This document shows positions 1 through 8,224 of a stretch of DNA of 21,401 nt, piece by piece (the first letter of the stretch is position 1; the number at the start of each line of letters is the position of its first letter). A program made the translations under genes and the position numbers. The stretch comes from Tritrichomonas foetus. Taxonomy: Eukaryota; Parabasalia; Tritrichomonadida; Tritrichomonadidae. Under the pieces are notes generated by a model that saw only the letters and a program-made list of their open reading frames with translations, did no database searches and was not told the DNA's origin. The stretch spans positions 21,281 through 42,681 of the forward strand of contig MLAK01001060.1 in NCBI GenBank assembly GCA_001839685.1, in the 5' to 3' direction.

Positions 1-299
1 GAAATTTCGTCAAGAATGAAAACAATATTTGAATAAGAATTAACGACTTTTTCTTCATTAGATGATTTATTATTGTTCGTTCTCTGATTTTCCAAAAGTT
101 CTTCGTAATTCTTTTGAATTTGTTCATAGTTGAAATTCAATGTTGCTTCATTGTTAGTAGAATTATCATTGGAATAACTTACTGTTTGATTTGGATTAAG
201 ACGACTGACAAGATATAAATGCATTTTCATAACTCCATGAAGAATCTGATCAAAAGATTCGAGCATCTTTTTTTCTTTTGTTTGTGAATAGGAATTCAT
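1..299 (-). CDS. Unrecognised protein, N-terminal part, cut by the left edge
   Basis: A reading frame opens with ATG at 299-297 on the minus strand and stays open for 99 codons until the window ends, so only the N-terminus is visible. The protein is hydrophilic, with a helical start (around MLESFDQILHGVMKMHLYLV, residues 12-31), an Asn/Ser-rich middle and another helical stretch ending NIVFILDEIS at the edge. An initiator-like TCATT sits 19 bases before the ATG, which supports this start. I do not recognise the family with confidence. The spacing of an N-terminal helix, a short polar linker and a later helix ending in a hydrophobic-Asp-Glu motif loosely recalls Mediator subunit 21, but this is a weak impression. 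It is transcribed away from the gene at 630, with about 330 bases between the two starts. Confidence 0.7.
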   Translation of the reverse strand, partial: MNSYSQTKEKKMLESFDQILHGVMKMHLYLVSRLNPNQTVSYSNDNSTNNEATLNFNYEQIQKNYEELLENQRTNNNKSSNEEKVVNSYSNIVFILDEI

Positions 300-317
300 T
301 GGGGAGAAACAAATAAA

Positions 318-320
318 TGA
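318..320 (-). promoter_or_regulatory. Initiator-like motif (TCATT) for the left-edge gene
   Basis: Read on the minus strand, TCATT begins at 320. Its A at 318 would be the transcription start, 19 bases before the ATG at 299. This fits the trichomonad initiator consensus TCA(C/T)(A/T) and its usual closeness to the start codon. The assignment rests on motif and position only. Confidence 0.45.
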
Positions 321-412
321 AATGGAAAAAAAAAATTCAATTATTTCTTTTTTTGATACAGAATTTTGAAAATTTGGAAAATACATTAGAAATTTTATTT
401 GAAAAATTATTT

Positions 413-527
413 GTAATTCATTGCCTGGAAACTTTTTATTTGAAAAAATTGATTGGCATGTAAAAAATTTCATACAAAAATAGGACAAATCATAGAAATA
501 ATTGAATAGTAATTCATTGCCTGGAAA
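413..527. repeat. Pair of 19-base direct repeats
   Basis: The sequence GTAATTCATTGCCTGGAAA occurs exactly at 413-431 and again at 509-527, 96 bases apart. The flanks differ on both sides. Both copies lie in the intergenic stretch between two divergent genes, upstream of the gene at 630. The rest of 300-629 is AT-rich, with a shorter repeated TTTTCAATTGA and the initiator motif noted at 608, and holds no gene. Role unknown. Confidence 0.8.
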
Positions 528-607
528 TATTTTCAATTGAATTTCAAAAGTGTCAAATTTTCAAAAATTTTCAATTGATGAAATACAATTAAATCTATGG
601 AAACACT

Positions 608-612
608 TCATT
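608..612 (+). promoter_or_regulatory. Initiator-like motif (TCATT) for the gene at 630
   Basis: TCATT at 608-612 would place the transcription start A at 610, 20 bases before the ATG at 630. Sequence and spacing match the trichomonad initiator pattern. Confidence 0.45.
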
Positions 613-629
613 TTATTAACTAACTCGTG

Positions 630-1319
630 ATGGATCCTCAATCAGCTATGAAAGTCATTGAACTTTTCCAAAACCTTCACAATGGATGTAAGTCAATTAA
701 AAACATTCGAACTTATCTTCAAAATAGAGCAAACTTATGTGTTATTAATCCAAATTTAATTCCAAATGCACCACAACCTAATATTCCTCGAAATCAAGCA
801 ATTAATGCTCCAAACCAAAATAGAAACAACTTTTTTGATGATGGCCGTCTTTTTAGAGAAATTGAAGAAATTCAATATGCAATTGATAATAATGCACCAA
901 TTCCTCCTTATATTAATATTGATAATACAATTAATCATGCCAATTATTATATCAGCAGTAATCTTCATCAAATGAATTATGAATTTTCTCGTCCAAATGT
1001 TAACCTCACAAAATGTGTTGCTCAATTCGTTCAAAAGAAAATGAATGAAGTTAAATGTCGTTTTAATCAAATGACAAATTCTATTACAAATTTCCTTTCT
1101 TCAGATAAAGTTAGTTTTGGTGTTTCTGTTGCTTATTGCATAATCAATGTATATCATGTCATCGTTAACACAGAATTCGTTGAAGAACTTCGTTTTAATC
1201 ATGTAATAATTAACAAAATTTTAAATATCGTTGATTCCATTGTTGGTGTTGTTGAAACAACTCTTGGAATATATTCAATTGCTAAAGTCATTTATGATGT
1301 TTATAAATTTATCAGTTAA
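630..1319 (+). CDS. Unrecognised 229-residue protein with two hydrophobic C-terminal segments
   Basis: The open frame can be read from a GTG at 627, but the first ATG is at 630. A GTG start is not expected in a eukaryote and an initiator-like TCATT lies 20 bases upstream, so 630 is preferred. The protein is rich in Asn and Ile. Residues 40-68 form a Pro/Asn-rich linker. Two hydrophobic stretches occur near residues 162-179 and 195-224, which could be membrane helices or a helical hairpin. There is no signal peptide. No catalytic motif is visible and I do not recognise the family. The stop is TAAA, so it may also serve as poly(A) signal. Its codons are more AT-rich than those of the conserved genes nearby, in keeping with a lineage-specific gene. 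Confidence 0.7.
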   Translation: MDPQSAMKVIELFQNLHNGCKSIKNIRTYLQNRANLCVINPNLIPNAPQPNIPRNQAINAPNQNRNNFFDDGRLFREIEEIQYAIDNNAPIPPYINIDNTINHANYYISSNLHQMNYEFSRPNVNLTKCVAQFVQKKMNEVKCRFNQMTNSITNFLSSDKVSFGVSVAYCIINVYHVIVNTEFVEELRFNHVIINKILNIVDSIVGVVETTLGIYSIAKVIYDVYKFIS

Positions 1320-2049
1320 AAATATACTTTTTTCTCAGAAATGTTCATAAATAAACGAAACTAACTCTCGAATCTTTTTTTTTTATGATTATTATTTATA
1401 TATTTATTAATATTTTTCTTAATATTCATATTTTATAATTCAATTTTATCATTGAATGATTGATTCATCACTTTACTTCTAAAAATAAATTTTAATAATT
1501 ATTTCAAAAAGATATGAAGTTATAATTCTTTTAAAAAATGCTTCCAAATTTCTTTTTGAGGAAAAATAACATTTTGAAGGAGTGAATAAATAAAACTATT
1601 TTGAATTCTCTTTTAGACTCAAAAACTCAATGCATGGTTTAAAACTACCAATGATGAAGATATGACAGCAAATAAAGAGAATACAACATTTTCCCTTATT
1701 AATAATGACTTATATACTTTTTCAATTTATATATTAATTTAATTTATTATAATTTTTTCTCCTTCTATTTTTCTCTTACTTAAAACATCAGAAATTTGTG
1801 TGAAATAAAGTTGATGCAAGGATTTTTTGCAGAAAGTTTCAGAATAATGATTAAATAAAGGTTTAATGATCTAGTATATGAATTCATTAATGATCAAACA
1901 TTCATAATTGTAGAAGATGTTCAATTTCTAATGAAATATGATATTCAATCTGAAAAAAGAAAGATATAGCCATAAACAAAGATATACAGTAAGAAATTTT
2001 AATTAATACAAAAAACACAAAACACACATACACAAAGAAATAAAAATGG
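1320..2049. other. AT-rich intergenic region, possibly with a decayed coding fragment
   Basis: These 730 bases separate the 3' ends of two convergent genes, with no intact reading frame of note. On the plus strand, 1808-1969 reads as 53 codons in one frame with a single TAA at 1856-1858. The second half has a protein-like composition, including VYEFINDQTF. This could be the remnant of a lost gene or chance in AT-rich DNA. No RNA gene was recognised. Confidence 0.4.
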
Positions 2050-3486
2050 TTAATCCCAAATGGGTCCATAAAGAAGGTTTTGATCTGCTTCTCGTTGTGC
2101 TTGCTCGAGCCTCATCTGCTCTTCCCTCTTTTCTCTGCTTTCTGCTTTTGCAGGAACAGTTCTTGGCATGAGAGGCCTTCCAGTCTTCTTCTTGATTGGC
2201 ATTTTTGCAAGCTGTAAAGCGCGCATTGTTTTTTCTTCTTGTTCTTTTTGTTCTTTGGCTGCTTTTTCTGTACGTTCAATATCTCTTCTCTTCCTGGCTT
2301 TTTCAAGTGCCAATTCTTTAACAATTCTTTGATCAACTTGTGACAATGTTTGATAAAGCTCTTCCATTCGGTCTTCAATTCTTTTCAACATAGTTGTAGC
2401 ATCATAAGTAGCTACAACATCAAAACCAAGCTTATTATGAAATTCGGTGATCTGGTTAACTAATTCGACATAATCAGCTTGTGAGAATTCATTACCGTGA
2501 TGAAATTCACCTGTCATTGTATACTGTGCATTATTTTCACGCATTTCTTGTAAAGTTTTTTCACTTTGAGTCCGCTTATTTGTCATTTCGACAAGTGATG
2601 CATCTCTTTCTTCCAAAACTTGGCTGAACTTGTTTTTGAATCTTTCAACAGCTTCTTCAGCTTCCTGACAGTGTCTGATCAAAAACATGTTTTGGCTTTC
2701 AAGGTTTTCCAAGATTTCAAGCATTTGCTTGGGCTCTTTGAAATACAGCTCAGGAAGTGGATGTTCCTTTCGCCATTCTTGCGGTGTCAAGCTTTCAATG
2801 AATTGCTTATATTCTTCACATTCTTGGTACTTTTCTTCATAGTGGGCAATTTCATTTCGAAGTGATGAATTTTCAGAAGATATTTGTTTGATCTTCAGGG
2901 AAACTTCAAGTCTTTGTTTCGATTTGAGTTCAGCTGCTCGGCGTGCTTCCATTGTCATTTTTCCATCAGCTTCAAGGAATGATCGAAATTGATCACGGAA
3001 TAGATTAATTTGAGCTTCTTTCTTTTTAAGGTTGTCTTCCTCTTCCCGCTCGAGCCGTTCAAGTCGTTGCAATTCTTCACGTTTGGTTTCGATTGATAAT
3101 TGCGCTAAAAATATTTCGCGTTTTTGATCGATGAAATCTCGGAGGCCCTCTTGGGCTTGGTTTGAATCGGGAGAAAGAATGAGTTGAGCGAGAGCCTCTT
3201 CTTCAGCCGAGATTTTTGGTGGAGGCTGTTTTGTTAAATTCCTGAAATTTGTTCTTCCGCTGTCAAGTCCTCTCAAATAACATTGGGTATTTTTGAGTTG
3301 CTGCTGCTTTTCAAGCTTTTCTTGGCGTTGCTGGTCTTTTATGGCAAAAATTTCGTTATCTGTTGGGACGTGAAATGGACTTTTGAGCATCGAGGGCCTC
3401 CCTTTGCCGCTCCTATCTGAGGAAATCGAGGTGGTACCTTCATACGAAACATTAGGAAGCGTAGGAGGAGAAATGTTCTTACTCAT
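2050..3486 (-). CDS. CFAP100: Cilia- and flagella-associated protein 100 (DUF4200 coiled-coil protein)
   Basis: This 478-residue, highly charged coiled-coil protein has the layout of CFAP100 (CCDC37; Chlamydomonas FAP100/MIA1). Residues 37-60 carry the conserved N-terminal block PFHVPTDNEIFAIKDQQRQE. The DUF4200 coiled coil runs from about 118 (FIDQKREIFLAQL) to 237, and ends in the family hallmark with an aromatic-hydrophobic pair before LTPQEW (233-238). The later part is more coiled coil, with a basic KKKTGRP stretch near residue 430. In Chlamydomonas FAP100 pairs with FAP73 in the MIA complex on axonemal doublets and regulates inner-arm dyneins; that role is inferred here. There is no signal or membrane segment. 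Codon use is more GC-rich than in nearby unknown genes. A TCATA motif on the minus strand (A at 3517), next to CCTTT, may be its initiator, 31 bases from the ATG. The gene at 3730 runs the other way from a 243-base shared upstream region. CFAP73 and CCDC38 are close relatives, so paralogue choice is less certain than family. Confidence 0.85.
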   Translation of the reverse strand: MSKNISPPTLPNVSYEGTTSISSDRSGKGRPSMLKSPFHVPTDNEIFAIKDQQRQEKLEKQQQLKNTQCYLRGLDSGRTNFRNLTKQPPPKISAEEEALAQLILSPDSNQAQEGLRDFIDQKREIFLAQLSIETKREELQRLERLEREEEDNLKKKEAQINLFRDQFRSFLEADGKMTMEARRAAELKSKQRLEVSLKIKQISSENSSLRNEIAHYEEKYQECEEYKQFIESLTPQEWRKEHPLPELYFKEPKQMLEILENLESQNMFLIRHCQEAEEAVERFKNKFSQVLEERDASLVEMTNKRTQSEKTLQEMRENNAQYTMTGEFHHGNEFSQADYVELVNQITEFHNKLGFDVVATYDATTMLKRIEDRMEELYQTLSQVDQRIVKELALEKARKRRDIERTEKAAKEQKEQEEKTMRALQLAKMPIKKKTGRPLMPRTVPAKAESREKREEQMRLEQAQREADQNLLYGPIWD

Positions 3487-3729
3487 ATATAATTTTGATG
3501 GAAAAATAACGTCCTATGAGAAAGGTGAAATTCGGTGATTTTGGTCAAATACAGGTGAAATTCATTTTTCATTTTAAATACTTATATGGTCATTTAAATT
3601 CAATATTTTTACACTTATTTCAGAAAAAGTGTATATGCTCACTGGTAAAGAGTTTGTCATAACGTTTTCGGGAAATATTGAAATTTCCAGAATTGAATGA
3701 AGAACGTTTAAAATTACCAAATATCATCA

Positions 3730-4419
3730 ATGAGAAATGCGAAAGATCCTGCTGGGCAAGTTGTTTACAACTGCATCGAAGTTTTAGAAAAATTTGCAAC
3801 ATTTTTGAAAAACGATATTGTTTTAATTGCCGAAAAAGAACGCTCACTCGGTTATATTAATGAAAGCATGCAAGATGTCTTTACTGATTTGACAGTCAAC
3901 CAATATCCAAAAGCACGAGAAGTTATTAATCTTTTCATATCGTCATTGACACAAGTTGAATACGTTCGAAAAACCATGTATTCGAGATATCGTTCATTAG
4001 CACAAAACTCATTTACAACCGCGCTTGAATTAGCAACAAAAGTTAAAGGACTCTTAGTCGAAAGAGAAAACGCTTTCAAGTCTTTCTTAACCGCCCAAGA
4101 ACGAAAAAGGCGAATCGCCCAGCCAAAGCCGCAGGACGAGCTCAAGCTTTCACAAGCGACAACAGCTTTCCAAACTTTAAACTCGCAGACAATCCAAGCA
4201 GCAGGAACATTCGCTAACCAGCTCCATCGCGACCTTGTTACGACTTTGTCTGCTTTTGCGCATGCCCAGATGGAGTTGTATGCAAAAAGTTTGGAAGTTT
4301 GGGCAGCTACAATTGAACAGATTGATCAGGCAACACTTGATGATGACACAGATGCTGTTGTTTTGGCGTTTCAAAAGGCTATGAATACTTTAGGAACTGT
4401 TAGTGTTGGTGATGATTAA
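3730..4419 (+). CDS. BAR-like domain protein of the FAM92/CIBAR type
   Basis: This 229-residue, all-helical protein has no membrane segment. Its final helix (FANQLHRDLVTTLSAFAHAQ followed by MELYAKSLEVWAATIEQID, about residues 161-199) resembles the last BAR helix of FAM92/CIBAR proteins, where a motif like 'lfhgKALEVytaayqnI' occurs. The middle (LVERENAFKSFLTAQERKR) matches the central FAM92 helix in pattern. BAR proteins dimerise into curved scaffolds on membranes. CIBAR1 acts at the ciliary base in animals, so a basal-body role is conceivable but inferred. The ATG at 3730 is the first in this frame after a stop at 3709. No good initiator lies close by, only TCATT at 3590. The stop is TAAA. 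The gene is divergent from CFAP100. A sorting-nexin-like or other BAR protein remains possible. Confidence 0.65.
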   Translation: MRNAKDPAGQVVYNCIEVLEKFATFLKNDIVLIAEKERSLGYINESMQDVFTDLTVNQYPKAREVINLFISSLTQVEYVRKTMYSRYRSLAQNSFTTALELATKVKGLLVERENAFKSFLTAQERKRRIAQPKPQDELKLSQATTAFQTLNSQTIQAAGTFANQLHRDLVTTLSAFAHAQMELYAKSLEVWAATIEQIDQATLDDDTDAVVLAFQKAMNTLGTVSVGDD

Positions 4420-4670
4420 AATGTTAAAAAGTTTTAACAGTTGTTTACTAAAAATGTTTTAAAGCATTAATTCTAGATTTCATGAGTATAGATTATGTTA
4501 TTTGAAAACACATAAATTAAGAATAGATGATTCTGGTATTCATTTCGAGTTATAATGTGCGATTAGTAATGAAAATTTGTATATTTATTTGGTCTTGATA
4601 CGATAAATCGGCCGGTTTTATGGTGAAATGATAAAAAGTATTCAATTTATGATTTGATATCAATCAAAAA

Positions 4671-5945
4671 ATGACATCGAAAGATAACTATCATGCAAAT
4701 AAAAATCCATATTATTTTATCGATCAGGCGCGAAAATCTTTGTTACGTCATGGATACGTCGAGTTGTTAGAATCTGATGCAAATTGGGATCAATCGATCG
4801 ACAGATTTTTTGTTGTACGAATGAACAGGTCCATAATCGCCGTCAAGAAACATAACACAGAAAAAGCCATCATTGTGGCAACTCATAACGACTCGCCGTG
4901 CCTCAAATTGAAACCAAATACGAAGCTCTCCAGATTCGGCTACAGCCAAGTGCGAGTCGCTCCATACGGAAAAATATATAACCACGCATGGTACGACCGC
5001 GAATTACGATATATCGGACAGATTGTAACGAAAAATAATGATGACCCAGATAAATTTGATAACCACATTTTCATTACTGGAGCTGCCACAACAATCATTC
5101 CATCGTTAGCATCACATTTAGGCGGAAACAGTACATCATTCAATGCTGAACTTCACATTCCCGCCATTGATAATCTGAAGGTGCCTTTATCGAAAGTTAA
5201 TGGGAATCAATCTGGCCAGTTTATGAGAGATCTTGCTTCCCTTTCAGGCTGTAATGAAGAAGATATTATTGACTGGGATATTTCATTGATTCCATCTGAG
5301 CCATCTCGAAAAGTGGGAACATCGAAAGAAATGACATCTGGATACGCAATGGATATTTTGTCTTCTGCCATTCCTGCACTTTCATCTTTTATTCAAACTA
5401 AAAAACCTCTCCACGGAATGAAAGTGTTGGCTGTCTTTGATGGATCTCAAATTGAGAGTAACACTCGATATGGTGCTAAAAGCGACTTCTTGAAAACTGT
5501 ACTGACTCGAATTGGTGCTGATGAAACAACTTGGGCGAATTCTGTTTTATTAAACTTGAGAAACTATTCGGCCAATAACCCAAACACCCAAAAAGATGAA
5601 GACGAATCTAATCTTTATGATATGCAACCATGCAATGGTGTTTACATTCAATCAAATGATAGATCTTGTACTGATCTCAACTTAACTGCAATGCTGACAT
5701 TTTTAGCAAAAAGTGAAAACATTCCCGTAAAGACTTTTCAATCATGCTTTTCTTTTAGACCATCAATTGCACAGGATATACAAACACAGATTAATATACA
5801 ATCTGCAATTGCTGGAATTCCAATCATCGGCCTGGGAAGTCCGCGCGAACTTGTTTTCAATGAAGATGTTACAGCGATGATGAACTTTGTGAATGCTTTC
5901 TATGAGAAAATCGGTAAAATGGAGGTAACAGAGGCAGAAACATAA
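4671..5945 (+). CDS. M18 (aspartyl aminopeptidase) family protein, probably inactive
   Basis: The 424-residue product has the M18 fold signatures in order. These are THNDSPCLKLKP (71-82; HTDSP in active enzymes), HAWYDREL (105-112; WFDRDL), the FDxxxxxS block at 256-263 with YGAKS at 267-271, a SND motif (328-330; SAD) and GLGSPREL (387-394). Key residues are lost. The DNEE bridge becomes D257-G-S-Q, so both the catalytic Glu and a zinc-binding Glu are missing. The last zinc ligand, His in GSPxxxxH, is Phe396. His72, Asp257 and Asp330 remain. Family members are usually about 450-500 residues, cytosolic or vacuolar dodecamers that remove N-terminal acidic residues. This copy probably cannot bind two zinc ions and may act as a pseudoenzyme or as a partner for active paralogues (inference). 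The frame is intact, arguing against a recent pseudogene. It lies 251 bases after the BAR gene on the same strand. Confidence 0.85.
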   Translation: MTSKDNYHANKNPYYFIDQARKSLLRHGYVELLESDANWDQSIDRFFVVRMNRSIIAVKKHNTEKAIIVATHNDSPCLKLKPNTKLSRFGYSQVRVAPYGKIYNHAWYDRELRYIGQIVTKNNDDPDKFDNHIFITGAATTIIPSLASHLGGNSTSFNAELHIPAIDNLKVPLSKVNGNQSGQFMRDLASLSGCNEEDIIDWDISLIPSEPSRKVGTSKEMTSGYAMDILSSAIPALSSFIQTKKPLHGMKVLAVFDGSQIESNTRYGAKSDFLKTVLTRIGADETTWANSVLLNLRNYSANNPNTQKDEDESNLYDMQPCNGVYIQSNDRSCTDLNLTAMLTFLAKSENIPVKTFQSCFSFRPSIAQDIQTQINIQSAIAGIPIIGLGSPRELVFNEDVTAMMNFVNAFYEKIGKMEVTEAET

Positions 5946-6169
5946 GAGGATTATTCCTTATTTGTTATCTTTGATTGTTTAGAAATAAAATTATGTTTTG
6001 TATGTAATAAATTAGTTTTTCTTTAATTTGATTGATTCTATTATGTTAAACATCAGATGTTTCCTTCTAATCATGAGTGATTATGTTCATCAAGAATGTC
6101 CTTTCAATTTTTTAGTTGTATTCATTATTTCAATAAGGACATCAATATTTTGAAAAAGTTTAGTTATCA

Positions 6170-6775
6170 ATGATTGACAGTACATATGATATCAAAATCG
6201 TCTTTTTAGGACCTGAAAATGCAGGGAAAACATCAATCATCAATAGATACTGCCAATCACTCTTTATTCCAGAGACATTACCAACAATTGGTGCTGGCTT
6301 CTTTTCTCACAGTTTACAAGTTAATGATACTAATACCAATTTATTACTTTGGGATACAGCTGGTGAAGAAAGATTTCGGTGTGTTACACCAGCATTGTTA
6401 AGAGGTGCTCAAGGTCTAGTATTAGTATATGATCTTATAAAGCCATCTTTCCACGACGTCACTGTGTATTTGGACATGTTCCTGGAAACTGTTAATGTTG
6501 ATCCAGAACATTTACCTATTCTATTATTAGGAAATAAATATGATTTAGTTGAATCATCTACTGAAAAAAGTGAAGAAATCATTCAAGAAGAAATAAATGA
6601 ATACTGTGATAAACACAAAATACATCACCATGCATTTGTATCTGCAAAAATTAATTATGGAATCGATGAATCCATTTATCTTTTTATTGCTAGTCTTTTA
6701 AATACTTTGTTAAAAGTAGATGATCCAATTATGATTCCCATTTCAAACAAAAAAGAAGAAAAATTATGCTTCTAA
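6170..6775 (+). CDS. Rab-like small GTPase with altered switch II and no standard prenylation tail
   Basis: The 201-residue protein carries all Ras-superfamily motifs. These are the P-loop GPENAGKT (14-21), switch I Thr39 in LPTIGAGFF, switch II WDTAGEERF (61-69), the guanine specificity motif GNKYD (121-125) and SAK (158-160). WDTAGxERF and the overall length point to the Rab group, which directs vesicle traffic on membranes. Two things are odd. The Gln that normally assists GTP hydrolysis (DTAGQE) is Glu66. The C-terminus is LCF, with a single Cys that is not a CC, CxC or CaaX signal, so geranylgeranylation is uncertain. A TCATT motif lies 46 bases upstream (6122-6126). Trichomonads have very large Rab families, and assignment to a named Rab is not possible here. 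Confidence 0.9.
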   Translation: MIDSTYDIKIVFLGPENAGKTSIINRYCQSLFIPETLPTIGAGFFSHSLQVNDTNTNLLLWDTAGEERFRCVTPALLRGAQGLVLVYDLIKPSFHDVTVYLDMFLETVNVDPEHLPILLLGNKYDLVESSTEKSEEIIQEEINEYCDKHKIHHHAFVSAKINYGIDESIYLFIASLLNTLLKVDDPIMIPISNKKEEKLCF

Positions 6776-7320
6776 GTGAATTTTTCCTACTTTACATATG
6801 GTTGCATCTTAAACCTGTTTCATACATAAAACATTATACACCAATTGAGGATGTAATCCAAATCATTTTATATGCAATCAATCTTCATTCAAAGAAGGCA
6901 CAGTTGTATTCATTTTGTTGCAATATTGATGTGAGATCAATAATTGGTATATGTAATATTTCCATTGATAATTTGTTGAATAAAAAAGGGGCAAAACAAA
7001 CTACATTTTTTGACTAAATATTGATTTATAAAATTCACTTTCTTCATTCAGTGGCATCTCTCATGCACTTACTTAGATTATCTCTCAGTGATAGAATATA
7101 TAATAATATGTATACATTTAATAAAATGTGAGAAAAAGCAACTCATTCAAAGTAAAGTATCCCACATTAATCTCAAGCATTTTTTTAAAAAAAGACTTAA
7201 AGTAAAAATACATAATTATCGTGAATATTTACATATAAAATCAAACAAATGGTTTCAAATGAAGAAGCAACTAAGATTCGACTTACAAACATTTTGATGT
7301 TTCTTTCTCTAAATTTCATT
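6776..7320. other. AT-rich intergenic region between convergent genes
   Basis: There are 545 bases between the Rab-like gene and the convergent gene ending at 7321. An open stretch of 80 codons reads to 7017 from an ATG at 6766 inside the Rab 3' end, but it lacks a promoter position and any recognisable domain. I see no RNA gene or repeat of note. Confidence 0.5.
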
Positions 7321-7869
7321 TTAGTGATTCTTGATTTTATGGGATTTTTTGGCCTTGGCTTTCTGTGATTTCCACAGGCGCGAGTAATAGATTGCATATA
7401 AAACAAGAATTATTATACATGAAAAGAATGATAATAAAACAAATTTGTCTTTTCTAGTAAGTTGTGGAATTGGCCTTTTGAAAGTCCAAACAACAATTTC
7501 ATTTTTTGTTTCATTTATCAGAGATACATCGATGATATCTTTTGTATATATAAAAACATCAATCAAATATCCAGGTTCTATTTGTGCAATAGCATAAGGA
7601 TTGCGTGTGTTTGTATTTTGGAAATTGAGTGTAAAATTATAATTCATATATGAAATATCAACGGACGAAAATGACTTAATGTATATATCTAGAAATTTGT
7701 CATTAAGTAGGGCCTGATAATGGTTCACATTTTGGATTGGAATAAAATAAAAAGTATGAATTTGATTGTTGCTATCTGTTGTCCAGTTTCCTGCTATGTA
7801 TCGTTGAACCACAAATGTCTCATCTTTTGGCTTACACAGAAGCAAGTGAAAAAAGCCAAATAGAAGCAT
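7321..7869 (-). CDS. Predicted type I membrane protein, unrecognised
   Basis: The open frame can be extended by one codon to a GTG at 7872, but the ATG is at 7869, giving 182 residues. The N-terminus (MLLFGFFHLLLCKP) is a probable signal peptide. A lumenal or extracellular domain of about 125 residues follows, rich in beta-forming residues, with N-glycosylation sequons NWT (28), NFT (78) and NET (119). One membrane helix spans about residues 142-163 (VLLSFFSCIIILVLYAIYYS). A short, strongly basic cytosolic tail ends in KIKNH. The small lumenal domain, single helix and lysine-rich tail suggest residence in the ER or secretory pathway (inference). I do not recognise a family. The stop is TAAA. 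It is transcribed in the same direction as the GNL3-type gene upstream of it. Confidence 0.65.
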   Translation of the reverse strand: MLLFGFFHLLLCKPKDETFVVQRYIAGNWTTDSNNQIHTFYFIPIQNVNHYQALLNDKFLDIYIKSFSSVDISYMNYNFTLNFQNTNTRNPYAIAQIEPGYLIDVFIYTKDIIDVSLINETKNEIVVWTFKRPIPQLTRKDKFVLLSFFSCIIILVLYAIYYSRLWKSQKAKAKKSHKIKNH

Positions 7870-8224
7870 CACAACTAAACTTATTCAAAATTCAAAATGC
7901 CACTAATCATTTTTTCTTAAATTTTTGATTGCCATTTCCCTTCATTTCCCAAAGTGAAATTCGAAGTCGGAAAAATTACTTTGCCTGAAGTTATGGAAAT
8001 AAAATTCTCCTTCCATAAAATACATAATTAGCAATATCCACCTTTTCATATCCAATATCCCCAAAATCACTAATCGATGAGATACTCTCCAATATCTTTT
8101 CTTTTCACCAAGACAGACAAATCAAATGAATTTAACCTCTTCCAACAAGCAATAAAAATGATAATTAAAAGAAAAAAGATTGATGATCGAAACTTGGTAA
8201 CAATTCATTTTATTCAAAAAGCTT
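7870..8224. other. Intergenic region between two minus-strand genes
   Basis: There are 355 bases between the start of the membrane protein gene at 7869 and the end of the GNL3-type gene. It should contain the promoter of the former, but no clear TCA(C/T)(A/T) motif lies within 30 bases of its ATG. A short plus-strand open frame starting at 8077 runs antisense into the GNL3 3' end and is treated as chance. Confidence 0.4.

Noticed and set aside
627..629. GTG as start of the 630 gene
   Set aside because: GTG initiation is not expected in a nuclear gene, and an ATG follows immediately.
3678..3860. Plus-strand frame starting MKFPELNEERLKLP
   Set aside because: It overlaps the start of the BAR-type protein in another frame and ends quickly; the frame from 3730 has the domain similarity.
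6766..7017. Plus-strand 83-codon frame overlapping the Rab stop
   Set aside because: It begins inside the Rab coding sequence, has no initiator-like motif in a plausible position and shows no recognisable domain; a chance AT-rich frame is more likely.
7870..7872. GTG as start of the membrane protein gene
   Set aside because: Same reason: the ATG at 7869 directly follows.
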